From Candidatus Fredericiella danica (GTDB taxonomy: Bacteria; Chloroflexota; Anaerolineae; Caldilineales; Caldilineaceae), in contig JADJPH010000002.1 of assembly GCA_016713335.1 (NCBI GenBank), forward strand, positions 62,001 to 126,000: 64,000 nt of DNA. The letters run 5' to 3'. This document shows, in pieces, positions 38,360 through 46,629 of the stretch (positions are counted from its first letter, which is position 1; the number at the start of each line of letters is the position of its first letter). The translations under genes were made by a program, and so were the position numbers. The notes beneath the pieces were generated by a model that was not told where the DNA came from, did no database searches, and was given only the letters and a program-made list of their open reading frames with translations.

Positions 38360-40561
38360 TTACTTACCTTTGGATTTGCCCACGCGGCCAAGTGCGAGTA
38401 GACCCGCCACGGCGCCGGCGCCAATTGCACCGACGGTGATCCAGCGCTTGTCGAAGCTGCCGCTCGCTTTGACGCCTTTGGCCATCACGGGAATGTCTTG
38501 TAGCTTGCGCTGCGCCTCGGCGCGTGCGCGGGCGAACAACTCGGGATCGGCCCGATATTGATCGGCCAGTGCGCGCTTTTGCGCAAGATCCTCATCGGTA
38601 ATGTACTGTTCGAAGGAGCGCAGACCGGCCAGTTGGAAGTCGTGTTTCAATGAGAGCTTGTAGATTTCCTTGACCCGCTCCATGGTGATGTTGCGGCCCA
38701 GCGTGTAGTCTTCGAAGCGACCATCCATTGCCAACAATGCTGTCTCGGCCAGGCAAGCGTAGGACGTCTTGGGCGGCAGCCCAATGTCATATCCAAAGTC
38801 GATGTCGCCGGGGATGAGTACTTCGCCGCTTTCAATGACCAGGACATCGGGCCGCAGCGCCGCCTCTTTGGGATTGATGTCCGGCGGTCGGGCCCCGTCA
38901 CAGATGACCGCACCCAGTTTGCACTTTGTGATGTCAATGACCCGTTGGCCGAAAGCCGAAGTGGCGGTGATCACGAGATCGCAATCACTGATGAGGTCGC
39001 CCGCTTTGGTGGCGATAGTCACTTCGGCGCCGGGCGTCTCGCGCTGAATCGTGCGCTTCAATTCAAGTAGCTTTTCAGGCTCGATTGAGACAAGCACGAC
39101 GTTGCCGATGGCCTGGGCGATCAGGCGGGAGCAGACCGACGCAATCGAGCCGGTGGCGCCCACGATCATCGCCTTGCCCTTGCTCAAGTCGGTGGCGCCC
39201 ATCAGTTGCACTGCCTTCTTGGCTGCCTCCAGCGTCATGGCAACGGTGAGGCTATTGCCACTTGTGATCGCGATATCGGATTCATGGGCGATGGTGATGC
39301 CAGCGTCACCCACCACGCTGGTGAATGCACCCAGGCCAAGGATGCGAGCGCCTTTGCGTTCCGCCATGCGGGCAACCTGATTGATCTGCCCGTAGCTGAA
39401 GGAGGCGTCGTGTTTCATCATCTGGCGCGGGGTTGCGCCAAGAGTGTAGAGGTAGCCTTCGATGCGTTGACCTGTCGTCGGTGACTTACCGCCGGTGATT
39501 CTAGAGACATACATCGGCGGCATATAGGCAGCCGTCCATTCCACCAGGTCATCCGGCAGGTATTTCGTCCAGCGGAAGATCGGATGCTTGTGGATGAAAC
39601 TCACATTGAGTGGATGGATGACAAACGAGAACTTGTTGATGCCTGCTTCATCGGGCTGAAGGTAGCGGATACCGGGTGTCCAGTGGATGTCGGCCATCAG
39701 ATCCAGATAAGTGTCTTCGCTGAGTGGCATTGATTCATCGCGGCGCAGGGCGACGAGCACGGCCTCGACGACGGCCGCCGGCCACTGGCCAAGGTCATTC
39801 GTGCCGTCAAGCGACGGCATGAGGGTGACCAGGATGCTGACGCCGCGCTGGCGCAGATCGTCGACATCTTCCTGGGTGGCGCATTCGGCGATGATCGTCT
39901 TGCGCTTGAGTTGCTGCGGTGCATAGCGGCGAATCGCGCCGATGTCGCCGGCGATGACATCTGCCCAGAGGAATGGATCGTCGGACCGCTCATGGTGTGG
40001 GGTGCCGGCTTCGGGTCTGAGGCGGCGGAATGGTGCGTCGTCGAGGCGTTCGAGCGTCGGGGCGGCCGTCTGTTCGAGCGTCTGCTTTGAGCCGACCAGC
40101 GGCAGGTAAGGCAGCCCAAAGTAGATAATCGGATCGGCGTAGCGGACCTTTTCGGTATGGCGCACGAGCGCCTGAGCGAGCCCCGAGTGATTCAACCCCG
40201 GCGCCAAAAGCACGCGTTTCTCAGCAAAGATGCCGGGCTGAGCGCGATCGGCCAGAATGACGGCCCAGCGTTCGATGCCGCCACGGATGCCGCTGCCATC
40301 AACGAGCGGCGTCAATTTGGCTTCACCCACCAACTGTGCTCCCAATTTGTGGGGGCGGGTGGTCGCCCCAAGTTGGAGTTGGGCGGGCAAACCATCGAGC
40401 GCGATGCAGTCGACCTTGCCGTCGACCTCAGCGATCAATGCTTTTGCTTTTTCGACGTCACCGCCACAGGCGAACAGGCGCACATGCACCTTTTGATCGA
40501 GTAAGGTCAGGGTCGCTTCGGCGTCAGTATCGCCGATCGTGATGACTGCGATTTCTTTCAT
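38360..40561 (-). CDS. long-chain acyl-ACP reductase-like protein with N-terminal extension
   Basis: Protein of 733 aa starting at ATG 40561 (AAGGTG 7 nt upstream). Residues from about 360 resemble cyanobacterial fatty acyl-ACP reductase (AAR, COG5322): HKHPIFRWTKYLPDDL, ILGLGAFTSVVGDAG, SGNSLTVAMTLEAAKKA, the NADPH-binding VGATGSIASVCSRL, and TSYACLAETALLAMDG. The last places Cys603 at the position of the AAR catalytic Cys. The first 350 residues (EIAVITIGDTDAEATLTLL, then GLNHSGLAQALVRHTEKVR) are not a domain I recognise. A C-terminal membrane helix (WITVGAIGAGAVAGLLALG) and basic tail suggest membrane attachment. No aldehyde-deformylating oxygenase is nearby, so the product may be an aldehyde or a different substrate is used. 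Confidence 0.75.
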   Translation of the reverse strand: MKEIAVITIGDTDAEATLTLLDQKVHVRLFACGGDVEKAKALIAEVDGKVDCIALDGLPAQLQLGATTRPHKLGAQLVGEAKLTPLVDGSGIRGGIERWAVILADRAQPGIFAEKRVLLAPGLNHSGLAQALVRHTEKVRYADPIIYFGLPYLPLVGSKQTLEQTAAPTLERLDDAPFRRLRPEAGTPHHERSDDPFLWADVIAGDIGAIRRYAPQQLKRKTIIAECATQEDVDDLRQRGVSILVTLMPSLDGTNDLGQWPAAVVEAVLVALRRDESMPLSEDTYLDLMADIHWTPGIRYLQPDEAGINKFSFVIHPLNVSFIHKHPIFRWTKYLPDDLVEWTAAYMPPMYVSRITGGKSPTTGQRIEGYLYTLGATPRQMMKHDASFSYGQINQVARMAERKGARILGLGAFTSVVGDAGITIAHESDIAITSGNSLTVAMTLEAAKKAVQLMGATDLSKGKAMIVGATGSIASVCSRLIAQAIGNVVLVSIEPEKLLELKRTIQRETPGAEVTIATKAGDLISDCDLVITATSAFGQRVIDITKCKLGAVICDGARPPDINPKEAALRPDVLVIESGEVLIPGDIDFGYDIGLPPKTSYACLAETALLAMDGRFEDYTLGRNITMERVKEIYKLSLKHDFQLAGLRSFEQYITDEDLAQKRALADQYRADPELFARARAEAQRKLQDIPVMAKGVKASGSFDKRWITVGAIGAGAVAGLLALGRVGKSKGK

Positions 40562-40696
40562 TGCTTTCACCTTATCACCCGTAGGCTGGAATTTGGCGAC
40601 GCAACGGGCGCGCGCCGGCGCTTTCGGCCTATCCAATGTAACAAGGTGAGGCGTGCGATGTAAGTTACGGTTGACCCGCAATGCACGGGACGGTTG

Positions 40697-41224
40697 TCAA
40701 CAAGCGAATTGGTCGCTCCAGCTTTCGCAGTGTGCGGCAAACCGTAGGCAGTCCATGCCAAAATAGTGCGCCGGGCCTGTAAGGGTGAGACCTGACTTGA
40801 GCAGAACACGTTGTGAGGCGGTGTTGTCGGGGTGGGTGATGCCGATGATTGTGGTGATTTCCAAATCTAGAAAACCATACATCAGCGATGCGGTCGCAGC
40901 CTCGGTTGTGATGCCCAGTTTCTGAAACCTCTGGTCAATCAGGTAGCCGACTTCGATTTCGTCTGTGTCAGGTAAATACTGCAGACCGCACCAACCGAGC
41001 AATTGATTGGAGTCGCGGAAGACAAGCGCCCACCAGCCATAGCCATGCCTGGTCCAGTGTTCGATCTGGTTATTGATCATCCGATCGATGCGTTCGGGCG
41101 TCGGAGGCGTGGGATTGGGGAAATATTGCATGATCCCCGGTTGATTCGTGATGCGGAGCAGGTCCGGTGCGTCGTTCAGCGTGAATGGGCGCAGTAGCGC
41201 CTGTGCAGTTTGCAGCGTGATCAT
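40697..41224 (-). CDS. GNAT-family N-acetyltransferase (RimJ/RimL-like)
   Basis: Acetyltransferase of 175 aa, Acetyltransf_3 type. ITLQTAQALLRPFTLNDAPDLL is the usual N-terminus; the acetyl-CoA loop region is GYLIDQRFQKLGITTEAATA, and HPDNTASQRVLLKSGLTLTG the conserved end. The start is ATG 41224, with GAGGAAG just upstream; the frame is open for another 99 codons but that part is non-homologous. It may acetylate an N-terminus, ribosomal protein or small amine; the substrate is unknown. Confidence 0.88.
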   Translation of the reverse strand: MITLQTAQALLRPFTLNDAPDLLRITNQPGIMQYFPNPTPPTPERIDRMINNQIEHWTRHGYGWWALVFRDSNQLLGWCGLQYLPDTDEIEVGYLIDQRFQKLGITTEAATASLMYGFLDLEITTIIGITHPDNTASQRVLLKSGLTLTGPAHYFGMDCLRFAAHCESWSDQFAC

Positions 41225-41330
41225 GGTTGTTCTTCCTCGTGGGGCGGTGGGCGTAAAGGTTTCCAGGCCGTCGCCGATGTTTGATCTATAAATTCCAGTG
41301 TAGCAAAGATCACGCAGGAAGCGTACCTGC

Positions 41331-41458
41331 GCACCAGGCGCGGATACGGGAGGTAGCGGGGGGCCTGGTGACGTGTTGGGCGCCGCGGTGCGTCGCACGG
41401 TGCCAATGCTGGTGACCGAACGTACAACCTGTGCACCGTGCGTCGCACCAGGCGCGGA
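41331..41458. repeat. short direct repeats in the 41225-41632 gap
   Basis: GCACCAGGCGCGGA occurs at 41331-41344 and 41445-41458, and GTGCGTCGCAC at 41388-41398 and 41438-41448. They lie in the 408-bp divergent gap between the GNAT and the SHOCT gene, which holds no convincing gene. They may be binding sites or remnants of a repeat element. Confidence 0.5.
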
Positions 41459-41632
41459 ATGAATCGCGCCCGGGAACCGCATAGGCCAAATGGCGCGGGG
41501 CAGGCGCGCTGTCTGGCGCATTCACCCGCACTGCCCAACATGATAAGCTGGTTCCATCACGGGTTGACACCTGTAGGCGCAGTCTACAGCGCCGATGTAA
41601 GCCGGGACATGCGGCAAGAAGGTAGGTGAGCG

Positions 41633-41917
41633 ATGGTGATGAACGGGTCGATGATGGGCGATTGGGGTTGGTCCATGATGTTCTGGGGCGTGTTTGGCTC
41701 GGCACTTGTGGTGTTGGCAGCGGCGGTTGTGGTCTGGCAACTAATGGGCGGTAACCAGCGACCGTCTTCAAACCTGGAGACGCCGGAGGAGATCATCCGG
41801 CGGCGATTGGCGCTCGGACAGATCTCACTGGAGGAATATGAAAGACTTGAGAGCCGCCTATCGTCGGGTGCTCAATCCCACATGCCAACCGCAGTTCATG
41901 GGGAGTCAGCCAGATGA
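41633..41917 (+). CDS. SHOCT-domain membrane protein
   Basis: Small protein of 94 aa: a Met-rich start (VMNGSMMGDWGWSMMFWG), one membrane helix (FGSALVVLAAAVVVWQLMGG) and a C-terminal SHOCT motif (TPEEIIRRRLALGQISLEEY). SHOCT is a short oligomerisation module. The Met/Trp-rich start is common in small proteins near copper genes. GGTAGGTGAG before the ATG supports the start. The stop overlaps the next ATG (ATGA), so it heads an operon with the PCYCGC and DUF1573 proteins. Confidence 0.8.
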   Translation: MVMNGSMMGDWGWSMMFWGVFGSALVVLAAAVVVWQLMGGNQRPSSNLETPEEIIRRRLALGQISLEEYERLESRLSSGAQSHMPTAVHGESAR

Positions 41918-42405
41918 GTGGTCATAGGCTCGTGATGGACTGGGTGAGTTCCGTTGTGTCCGTACGAAAATCATCGATGCACCGCACTCATCTGATTTCG
42001 CTGTTGTTGGGGTTGGCGCTGCTGCTTGCCGCCTGTGGCGGGCAGCGCGCTCTTCCCCAGATTGACGAATCGAAACTGCCGCAGTTCTTGGCGTCGGCTC
42101 CGAGCCGTGTGCGTGAGGCCTATCGATATGCTGCCGCAAACCCAGACGAAATGCAGAAGTATCCATGCTACTGCGGCTGCAACCACATGGGACATACGAG
42201 CAACCTCAGTTGCTATGTGAAGGACATCGACGTCAAAGGTGCAATCACGTTTGACGAGCATGCTACGAGCTGCGGCATCTGTGTTGACATCACGCAGGAT
42301 GTGATGCACATGACGCAGGAAGGCAAGGCGCCGGCCGAAATTCGCACCTATGTTGATGCCCAGTATTCGGCATTTGGCCCGTCAACTGACACACCACTGC
42401 CGTGA
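41914..42405 (+). CDS. PCYCGC-motif lipoprotein
   Basis: Secreted lipoprotein of the PCYCGC family, 163 aa from the coupled ATG 41914. An internal ATG at 41977 gives a cleaner signal peptide (HRTHLISLLLGLALLLAAC, lipobox LLAAC). The mature part has the family signature YPCYCGCNHMGHTSNLSCYV and FDEHATSCGICVDIT: seven Cys and several His/Met, suited to metal or redox binding outside the membrane. Its function is not established. It is the second gene of the SHOCT-PCYCGC-DUF1573 operon, overlapping the first by 4 nt. Confidence 0.85.
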   Translation: MSGHRLVMDWVSSVVSVRKSSMHRTHLISLLLGLALLLAACGGQRALPQIDESKLPQFLASAPSRVREAYRYAAANPDEMQKYPCYCGCNHMGHTSNLSCYVKDIDVKGAITFDEHATSCGICVDITQDVMHMTQEGKAPAEIRTYVDAQYSAFGPSTDTPLP

Positions 42406-42439
42406 CTACCGGCGCTGCGAGCACAAGAAAGGACGTTGA

Positions 42440-42943
42440 ATGAGCAAATATGGAGCAGTGAGCAATCAGCCTAAGAAAGCGACAAAAACGCGGCACTCCT
42501 GGCTGTTGTGGGCGATTGCGGGTGTATTGATATTGGCTGTGCTTGGCGCTGCGATGTGGTTTGTGCAGAGTCAGGAGCGAAAGGTTGCGTTCACCCCGGA
42601 GGTGACGGGTCAACCCAAAGCCAGTCTCGACCAGGTGGCATTTGACTATGGAGACGTGCAACTGGGGAGAACGATCGAAACGGTGTTTAGGGTCAAGAAT
42701 ACGGGTGATCGTGATCTCTCGATCGTGGGTGAGCCAAAGGTTGAGGTGGTGGAGGGGTGCTGACCACCCCGCGCCGTCGTCGGTTCGACGACACTTAAGC
42801 CAGGTGATGAAACGACGGTAGAGTTGAAGTTTATGATGCACGCAGGAATGGATGGCCAACACGACTTTCGTGTGCACCTTCTGACCAATGATCCGGCAAC
42901 ACCGGAGCAGGAGGTCGTCATCCGCTCCAATTGGATACCGTAG
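42440..42943 (+). CDS. DUF1573 protein with in-frame UGA, candidate selenoprotein
   Basis: Membrane-anchored periplasmic protein of 167 residues if the UGA at 42761-42763 is read. Residues 22-42 form a membrane helix (LLWAIAGVLILAVLGAAMWFV). The DUF1573 beta-sandwich follows (QVAFDYGDVQLGRTIETVF, KNTGDRDLSIVG). The frame then reads VEVVEGC-UGA-PPRAVVGSTTLKPG and stays open for 59 more codons with good family sequence (FMMHAGMDGQHDFRVHLLTN) up to TAG 42941-42943. Homologs known to me have GCCPP here, so UGA replaces the second Cys, the classical Sec/Cys exchange. A SECIS-like hairpin starts 12 nt after the UGA. Read literally, the gene would stop after 107 residues and lose half its domain. 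A C-to-A error is the alternative. Confidence 0.7.
42761..42792 (+). promoter_or_regulatory. candidate bacterial SECIS element
   Basis: UGA 42761-42763, then 12 nt, then a perfect 7-bp stem: GTCGTCG (42776-42782), loop GTT, CGACGAC (42786-42792). The apical loop begins with G and lies 19 nt after the UGA. This fits the known bacterial SECIS layout of a small hairpin just inside the coding region with G early in the apical loop. Confidence 0.55.
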
Positions 42944-42960
42944 CCAAACGCCTACGGAAA

Positions 42961-42994
42961 CCGCACCCGGCGCACTGGCCCGCGCCGGGTGCGG
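42961..42994. terminator. strong hairpin after DUF1573 gene
   Basis: CCGCACCCGGCGC (42961-42973) and its exact complement (42982-42994) form a 13-bp GC-rich stem with an 8-nt loop, 17 bp after the DUF1573 stop. There is no T-tract. It separates the SHOCT-PCYCGC-DUF1573 unit from the CuA protein gene. Confidence 0.65.
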
Positions 42995-43026
42995 CGCGCC
43001 TGGTCACTGCATGCGTATCTTTGGTG

Positions 43027-44029
43027 ATGGACATGGATAAACAAGTTATGCGCTTCATGGCGCCTATGTTGTCTTTTTGCGGTCATGGCCAGCTTGATCG
43101 GCTTTCAGCGCCAGCAGTTTGGCGGCTGGGGTGTACGTACCGTCGACGTTATGGCCAATGTTGCAGAGTCTGGCGGCTTCCAGCCCGACCACATTGAGGT
43201 TAGCGCAGGCGAAACCGTCGTGGTCAGGTTTCACACCAAAGATGTGACGCATGGTGTCGCGCTTGGCCCTGGTCTTGATGTGGATCTTGGTGACATTGCG
43301 CCGGGCGAAGTGAAAGCAGTCAAGCTGACCTTCGACGAGGCAGGAACCTTCACCTTTTACTGCAATCGCTGGTGCAGCCCGAATCACTGGCGTATGCGCG
43401 GCATTATCGCAGTGAGCAACAGCCACGGAACGACGCCGGGCGCACCACGCGACCCGGTCATTGAAAATCTCATAGCCGAGGGCGTCGACATTGATAGCGC
43501 CGTGCATGAGATGACTCGGCCAGTGGACACTCAGCCGGTGCGACCTTCAATTGTGCGCGGCGCAGCGATCCGTAGTACCTTTTCCATTCCGGCAGAACTG
43601 ACAGCGACAGCTTGGCGACGCACGCATGCTCCCGAGGAAGGCAGCGCCCTGCTTGCGCAGGCGAACTCCGCAATATCCAGCGCTGACCTGGAAGACATCG
43701 TCGCCTCCTTCTGGGCAAGTGCCCCTGATGGCTTTAATGCAAGGGCGACGGCAGGGCTATATGCAAAGAACTGCGCATCTTGTCATGGTGCACAGGGCGC
43801 CGGCGATGGACTGGCTGCCGGCCTTGCCCAGCAGCCACCGCCCTCATTCGCCGATCCGAACAGGATGGTGGCGCGCCGCAACGATGTGCTCTACGCAAAG
43901 ATCCGGCGTGGCGGTATGGGCACGGGCATGCCGAATTTTGGGACCCTCTTCACGCCTGAAGAAACGTGGGATCTGGTGCACCTCCTGCGGAGTTTTTCGA
44001 CTCAGGAAGGAGCCGGCGAACGGCGGTAG
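43027..44029 (+). CDS. CuA-type cupredoxin fused to cytochrome c (frameshift near 43075)
   Basis: Exported electron-transfer protein of about 333 aa. An N-terminal membrane segment is completed by removing one T from the run near 43075, giving MLSFAVMASLIGFQR. A COX2-like cupredoxin domain follows, with His at 43250, Cys at 43361 and 43373, His at 43385 and Met at 43394 (FYCNRWCSPNHWRM). That C-x3-C-x3-H-x2-M pattern is the binuclear CuA site. After a linker, a class I cytochrome c domain has CASCHGAQGAGDG (heme Cys 43772 and 43781, His 43784) and a distal Met in MGTGMPNFG. It would pass electrons to or from a terminal oxidase or reductase, but no catalytic oxidase subunit is in view. The exact start (43027, 43033 or 43048) is open. 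Confidence 0.85.
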
Positions 44030-44194
44030 TTGTAGGCCGAAGATCGGCAAGGGCTGCCTCCCCCGGTGTGAACTACGGCTGACCGCGCCGATCGGTGCGG
44101 TGGCGATTATGCCAAATGTCGCTGGACGCGCCGCGTTGGCAGGCGTACGCTTCAGGCTACGAACACGAAGCGGACTGACTTTGCGGGAAAGACG

Positions 44195-44648
44195 ATGCAC
44201 GTGGACAGAGACACACCACTTGAGGACACAGCCACCAAACAAGATCTGGCGCCGATGTCTACCAATGACTCTGAGCAGCGCACTACTGACGAAGCACCCC
44301 GCACAAAATCCTCCGGCATTCGCCGCGGACTCTTCATTGCTCTGACAGTCGCTACAATCTGCGCCGCACTTGGGTTTGTTGGAATCGTTGGACTCAACCT
44401 GTGGGGCGGCGGCGAGCGCACACTCGTCGCAGAACAGCTTGCGCTATTGGAACGGGGCAGTGACGCACCCGTCACCATCACAGCGCAGAACGCGCACTTT
44501 CTTCTTAACCTGTTGTGGGCGTTTGGGCTTGCGAACAACCGGACGCGAGCTGTTCTCCGGCGTCGGTTTCCACGCTGTAAACAAGTGGCTTGGCGACAAC
44601 GGCTATCTCGACTCAATCCCAGTGATCGGGCCGCAGTGTGGCGCCTGA
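44195..44648 (+). CDS. membrane-anchored hypothetical protein with internal deletion/frameshift
   Basis: The gene has an acidic cytoplasmic N-terminus (about 40 aa), one membrane helix (GLFIALTVATICAALGFVGI) and an extracytoplasmic segment (SDAPVTITAQNAHFLLNLLW then AFGLANN). Around 44535-44545 the frame changes and continues as GRELFSGVGFHAVNKWLGDN, ending GPQCGA at 44648. From memory, relatives carry roughly 110-130 further residues between these parts, including a Cys-rich YRPCC stretch, so this copy probably lacks a central piece. It ends 4 bp from the convergent copper ATPase gene. A literal alternative frame to 44809 overlaps that gene and has no coding look. Confidence 0.55.
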
Positions 44649-44652
44649 TTAC

Positions 44653-46506
44653 TTATGTGCGACGCAACGGTGTTCGCCGCAAAAGTTGGGCATTGATCGC
44701 CACGATGATCGTGCTGAACGACATTAATAGTGCGCCCATTGCCGGGGATAGTTCGATTCCCCAGGGCGCCAGAACACCAGCTGCGAGTGGCAGCGCCACA
44801 ATGTTATAACCGGCGGCCCACCAGAGATTTTCGACCATCTTCCGGTATGTGGCGTGGCTGAGTGCAATCGTGCTGACGACTGCGCGCGGGTCACTTTCCG
44901 CCAAGATGATGCCCGCCGATTCAATCGCCACGTCTGTGCCTGCGCCAATGGCGATGCCGACATTGGCGCGCGCCAGCGCCGGTGCATCGTTGACACCGTC
45001 GCCTACCATGGCGACGACTCTACCACCTTGCTGCAACTGCGCCACTTTGGCGTCTTTGTGTTCAGGGAGAACCTCGGCAAAGTAGGTGTCAATGGCGAGA
45101 TCCCGAGCGACTGCAGCGGCGACGGCTTGACTGTCGCCGGTCAGCATTGCAACTTCCACCCCCATGGCGTGCAAGTCGCGTACGGCTTCTTTGCTTTCTG
45201 GACGGATCACGTCGGCGATGGCAAACGCGCTGCGTACCTGGCCGTCAGTCACCAAGTAGATGACGGATTCGCCGCGCGCGCCCGCCGCTTCAGAAAAGCG
45301 TTCTAGTCCAGGTGGTGGCGCAACCTGCAACAGTTCGAGAAGTCGCGGTCCACCCAGGTAGACCGCCTTGCCGTTCACTTGGACCTGTACGCCTCTGCCT
45401 TGGATCGCCTTAAATTCCGTCGCCGGAGGCGGCGCAAGTTGCCGTTCACGCGCTGCGTCGCGTATGGCCCGGGCAATGATATGCTCTGAATCACCTTCGG
45501 CAGCGGCCGCGAGTGCGAGCAATGCCTCTTTCTCATTTTCGGGCTCGCTTTCCCATGCCACAAGGCCCTGTCTTCCTGTGGTCAGCGTGCCGGTCTTGTC
45601 GAAGACAACCGTGTTGATCTGCCGCGCTTCTTCCAACGCCAGGCGCTTCCGTACAAGAATGCCATTGCGGGCGCCCAACGCAGTGCTGATGGCAACGACC
45701 AGGGGCACCGCCAGCCCGAGGGCATGTGGGCAGGCAATCACAAGCACGGTTACCACGCGTTCGACGGTTGCCATATCAAGGCCTGTCAGCATCGTCCAGA
45801 TGAGCGCGGTCAGACCGGCTACCGTCAGCGCTACATAGAACAGCATGCGTGCAGCCCGATCGGCGAGGAGTTGCGTTCTGGATTTACTGTTCTGTGCCTC
45901 GGCGACGAGTCGCATAATGCCTGACAAGGCCGTTGCCTCGCCGGTGGCCATCACCTGCACGCGCAAACTGCCGGCGCCGTTGATTGCGCCGGCAATTACG
46001 CGTGCGCCGGATGATTTCTTGACCGGTTTTGACTCGCCAGTGAGCATGGATTCGACGACGTCAGATTCACCGCTGACGACGATTGGTTGGCGCATGCGGA
46101 GTTCGGGGCGAGCCATCTGCAAAAAAGGGATGCCACCGATGAAGAAGATCACAGTGGCGAAAAGCGGTGCAACAAAGGTGCTGCCGGGGAACGCAGGTGG
46201 ATGGAACCCCAACCACATCTGCAGCATCGCGCTGTAGAGCAGCACCGGCACGGAAAGGATCAGACAGATCCAGAACCGGTTCCGGAAGCGTTGCTCGTGC
46301 CCAGTGTGGTCTACGTGAGCGCCGGCTTTGTGTGCGTCATGGGGGCCGGCAGCGGGTGGCTGCTGGTGGCCGGTGTGTTCTGGCGGCATTGGGGCGCCAA
46401 CTATCGGGTTCCCGCCCAAACGCTGGGCATCGCTTGTGGGTGCGGAAGCCGGCGCGGGAGGAGCGCCACCGTGATCGTGCGAGGAATGGTGGGAGTGGTC
46501 TGCCAT
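44653..46506 (-). CDS. copB: CopB-type copper-transporting P-type ATPase with internal deletion
   Basis: P1B heavy-metal ATPase of 617 aa. The His-rich N-terminus (ADHSHHSSHDHGG) and the metal-binding CPH in VIACPHALGLAVPL place it in the P1B-3/CopB group (Cu2+ or Cu+ export). Present are M1-M2, actuator TGES in ESMLTGESKPVK, DKTGTLTTG, HP-like SEHIIARAI and GDGVNDAPALARANVG. The sequence passes directly from LQMARPELRMRQP to IVVSGESDVVES. About 110 residues expected there (two membrane helices and the first part of the actuator) are missing, in frame. The start ATG 46506 has AAAGGAGA upstream. As it stands the pump would probably not work. Confidence 0.88.
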   Translation of the reverse strand: MADHSHHSSHDHGGAPPAPASAPTSDAQRLGGNPIVGAPMPPEHTGHQQPPAAGPHDAHKAGAHVDHTGHEQRFRNRFWICLILSVPVLLYSAMLQMWLGFHPPAFPGSTFVAPLFATVIFFIGGIPFLQMARPELRMRQPIVVSGESDVVESMLTGESKPVKKSSGARVIAGAINGAGSLRVQVMATGEATALSGIMRLVAEAQNSKSRTQLLADRAARMLFYVALTVAGLTALIWTMLTGLDMATVERVVTVLVIACPHALGLAVPLVVAISTALGARNGILVRKRLALEEARQINTVVFDKTGTLTTGRQGLVAWESEPENEKEALLALAAAAEGDSEHIIARAIRDAARERQLAPPPATEFKAIQGRGVQVQVNGKAVYLGGPRLLELLQVAPPPGLERFSEAAGARGESVIYLVTDGQVRSAFAIADVIRPESKEAVRDLHAMGVEVAMLTGDSQAVAAAVARDLAIDTYFAEVLPEHKDAKVAQLQQGGRVVAMVGDGVNDAPALARANVGIAIGAGTDVAIESAGIILAESDPRAVVSTIALSHATYRKMVENLWWAAGYNIVALPLAAGVLAPWGIELSPAMGALLMSFSTIIVAINAQLLRRTPLRRT

Positions 46507-46629
46507 TGGGAGTTCTCCTTTCGCTATCGCGCCGGCGCACTGCCGGCATGCCCGCACGGAGGTCCACACATTGTGTATTTTGGGGGAAGGCAACCAACTG
46601 CCGCCGGCTTGGAAAGGCAGCCAGGTGGT

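Noticed and set aside
41225..41521. N-terminal extension of the GNAT gene
   Set aside because: The Pro/Arg-rich translation lacks homology; ATG 41224 has a GAGGAAG ribosome site.
42761..42763. Ordinary stop codon of a short DUF1573 protein
   Set aside because: It would cut the domain in half, while the frame beyond the UGA continues with clear family sequence for 59 codons.
44195..44809. Longer frame continuing to 44809
   Set aside because: The last 80 codons overlap the copper ATPase gene on the other strand and have no coding character; the alternative frame ending at 44648 gives a credible C-terminus.
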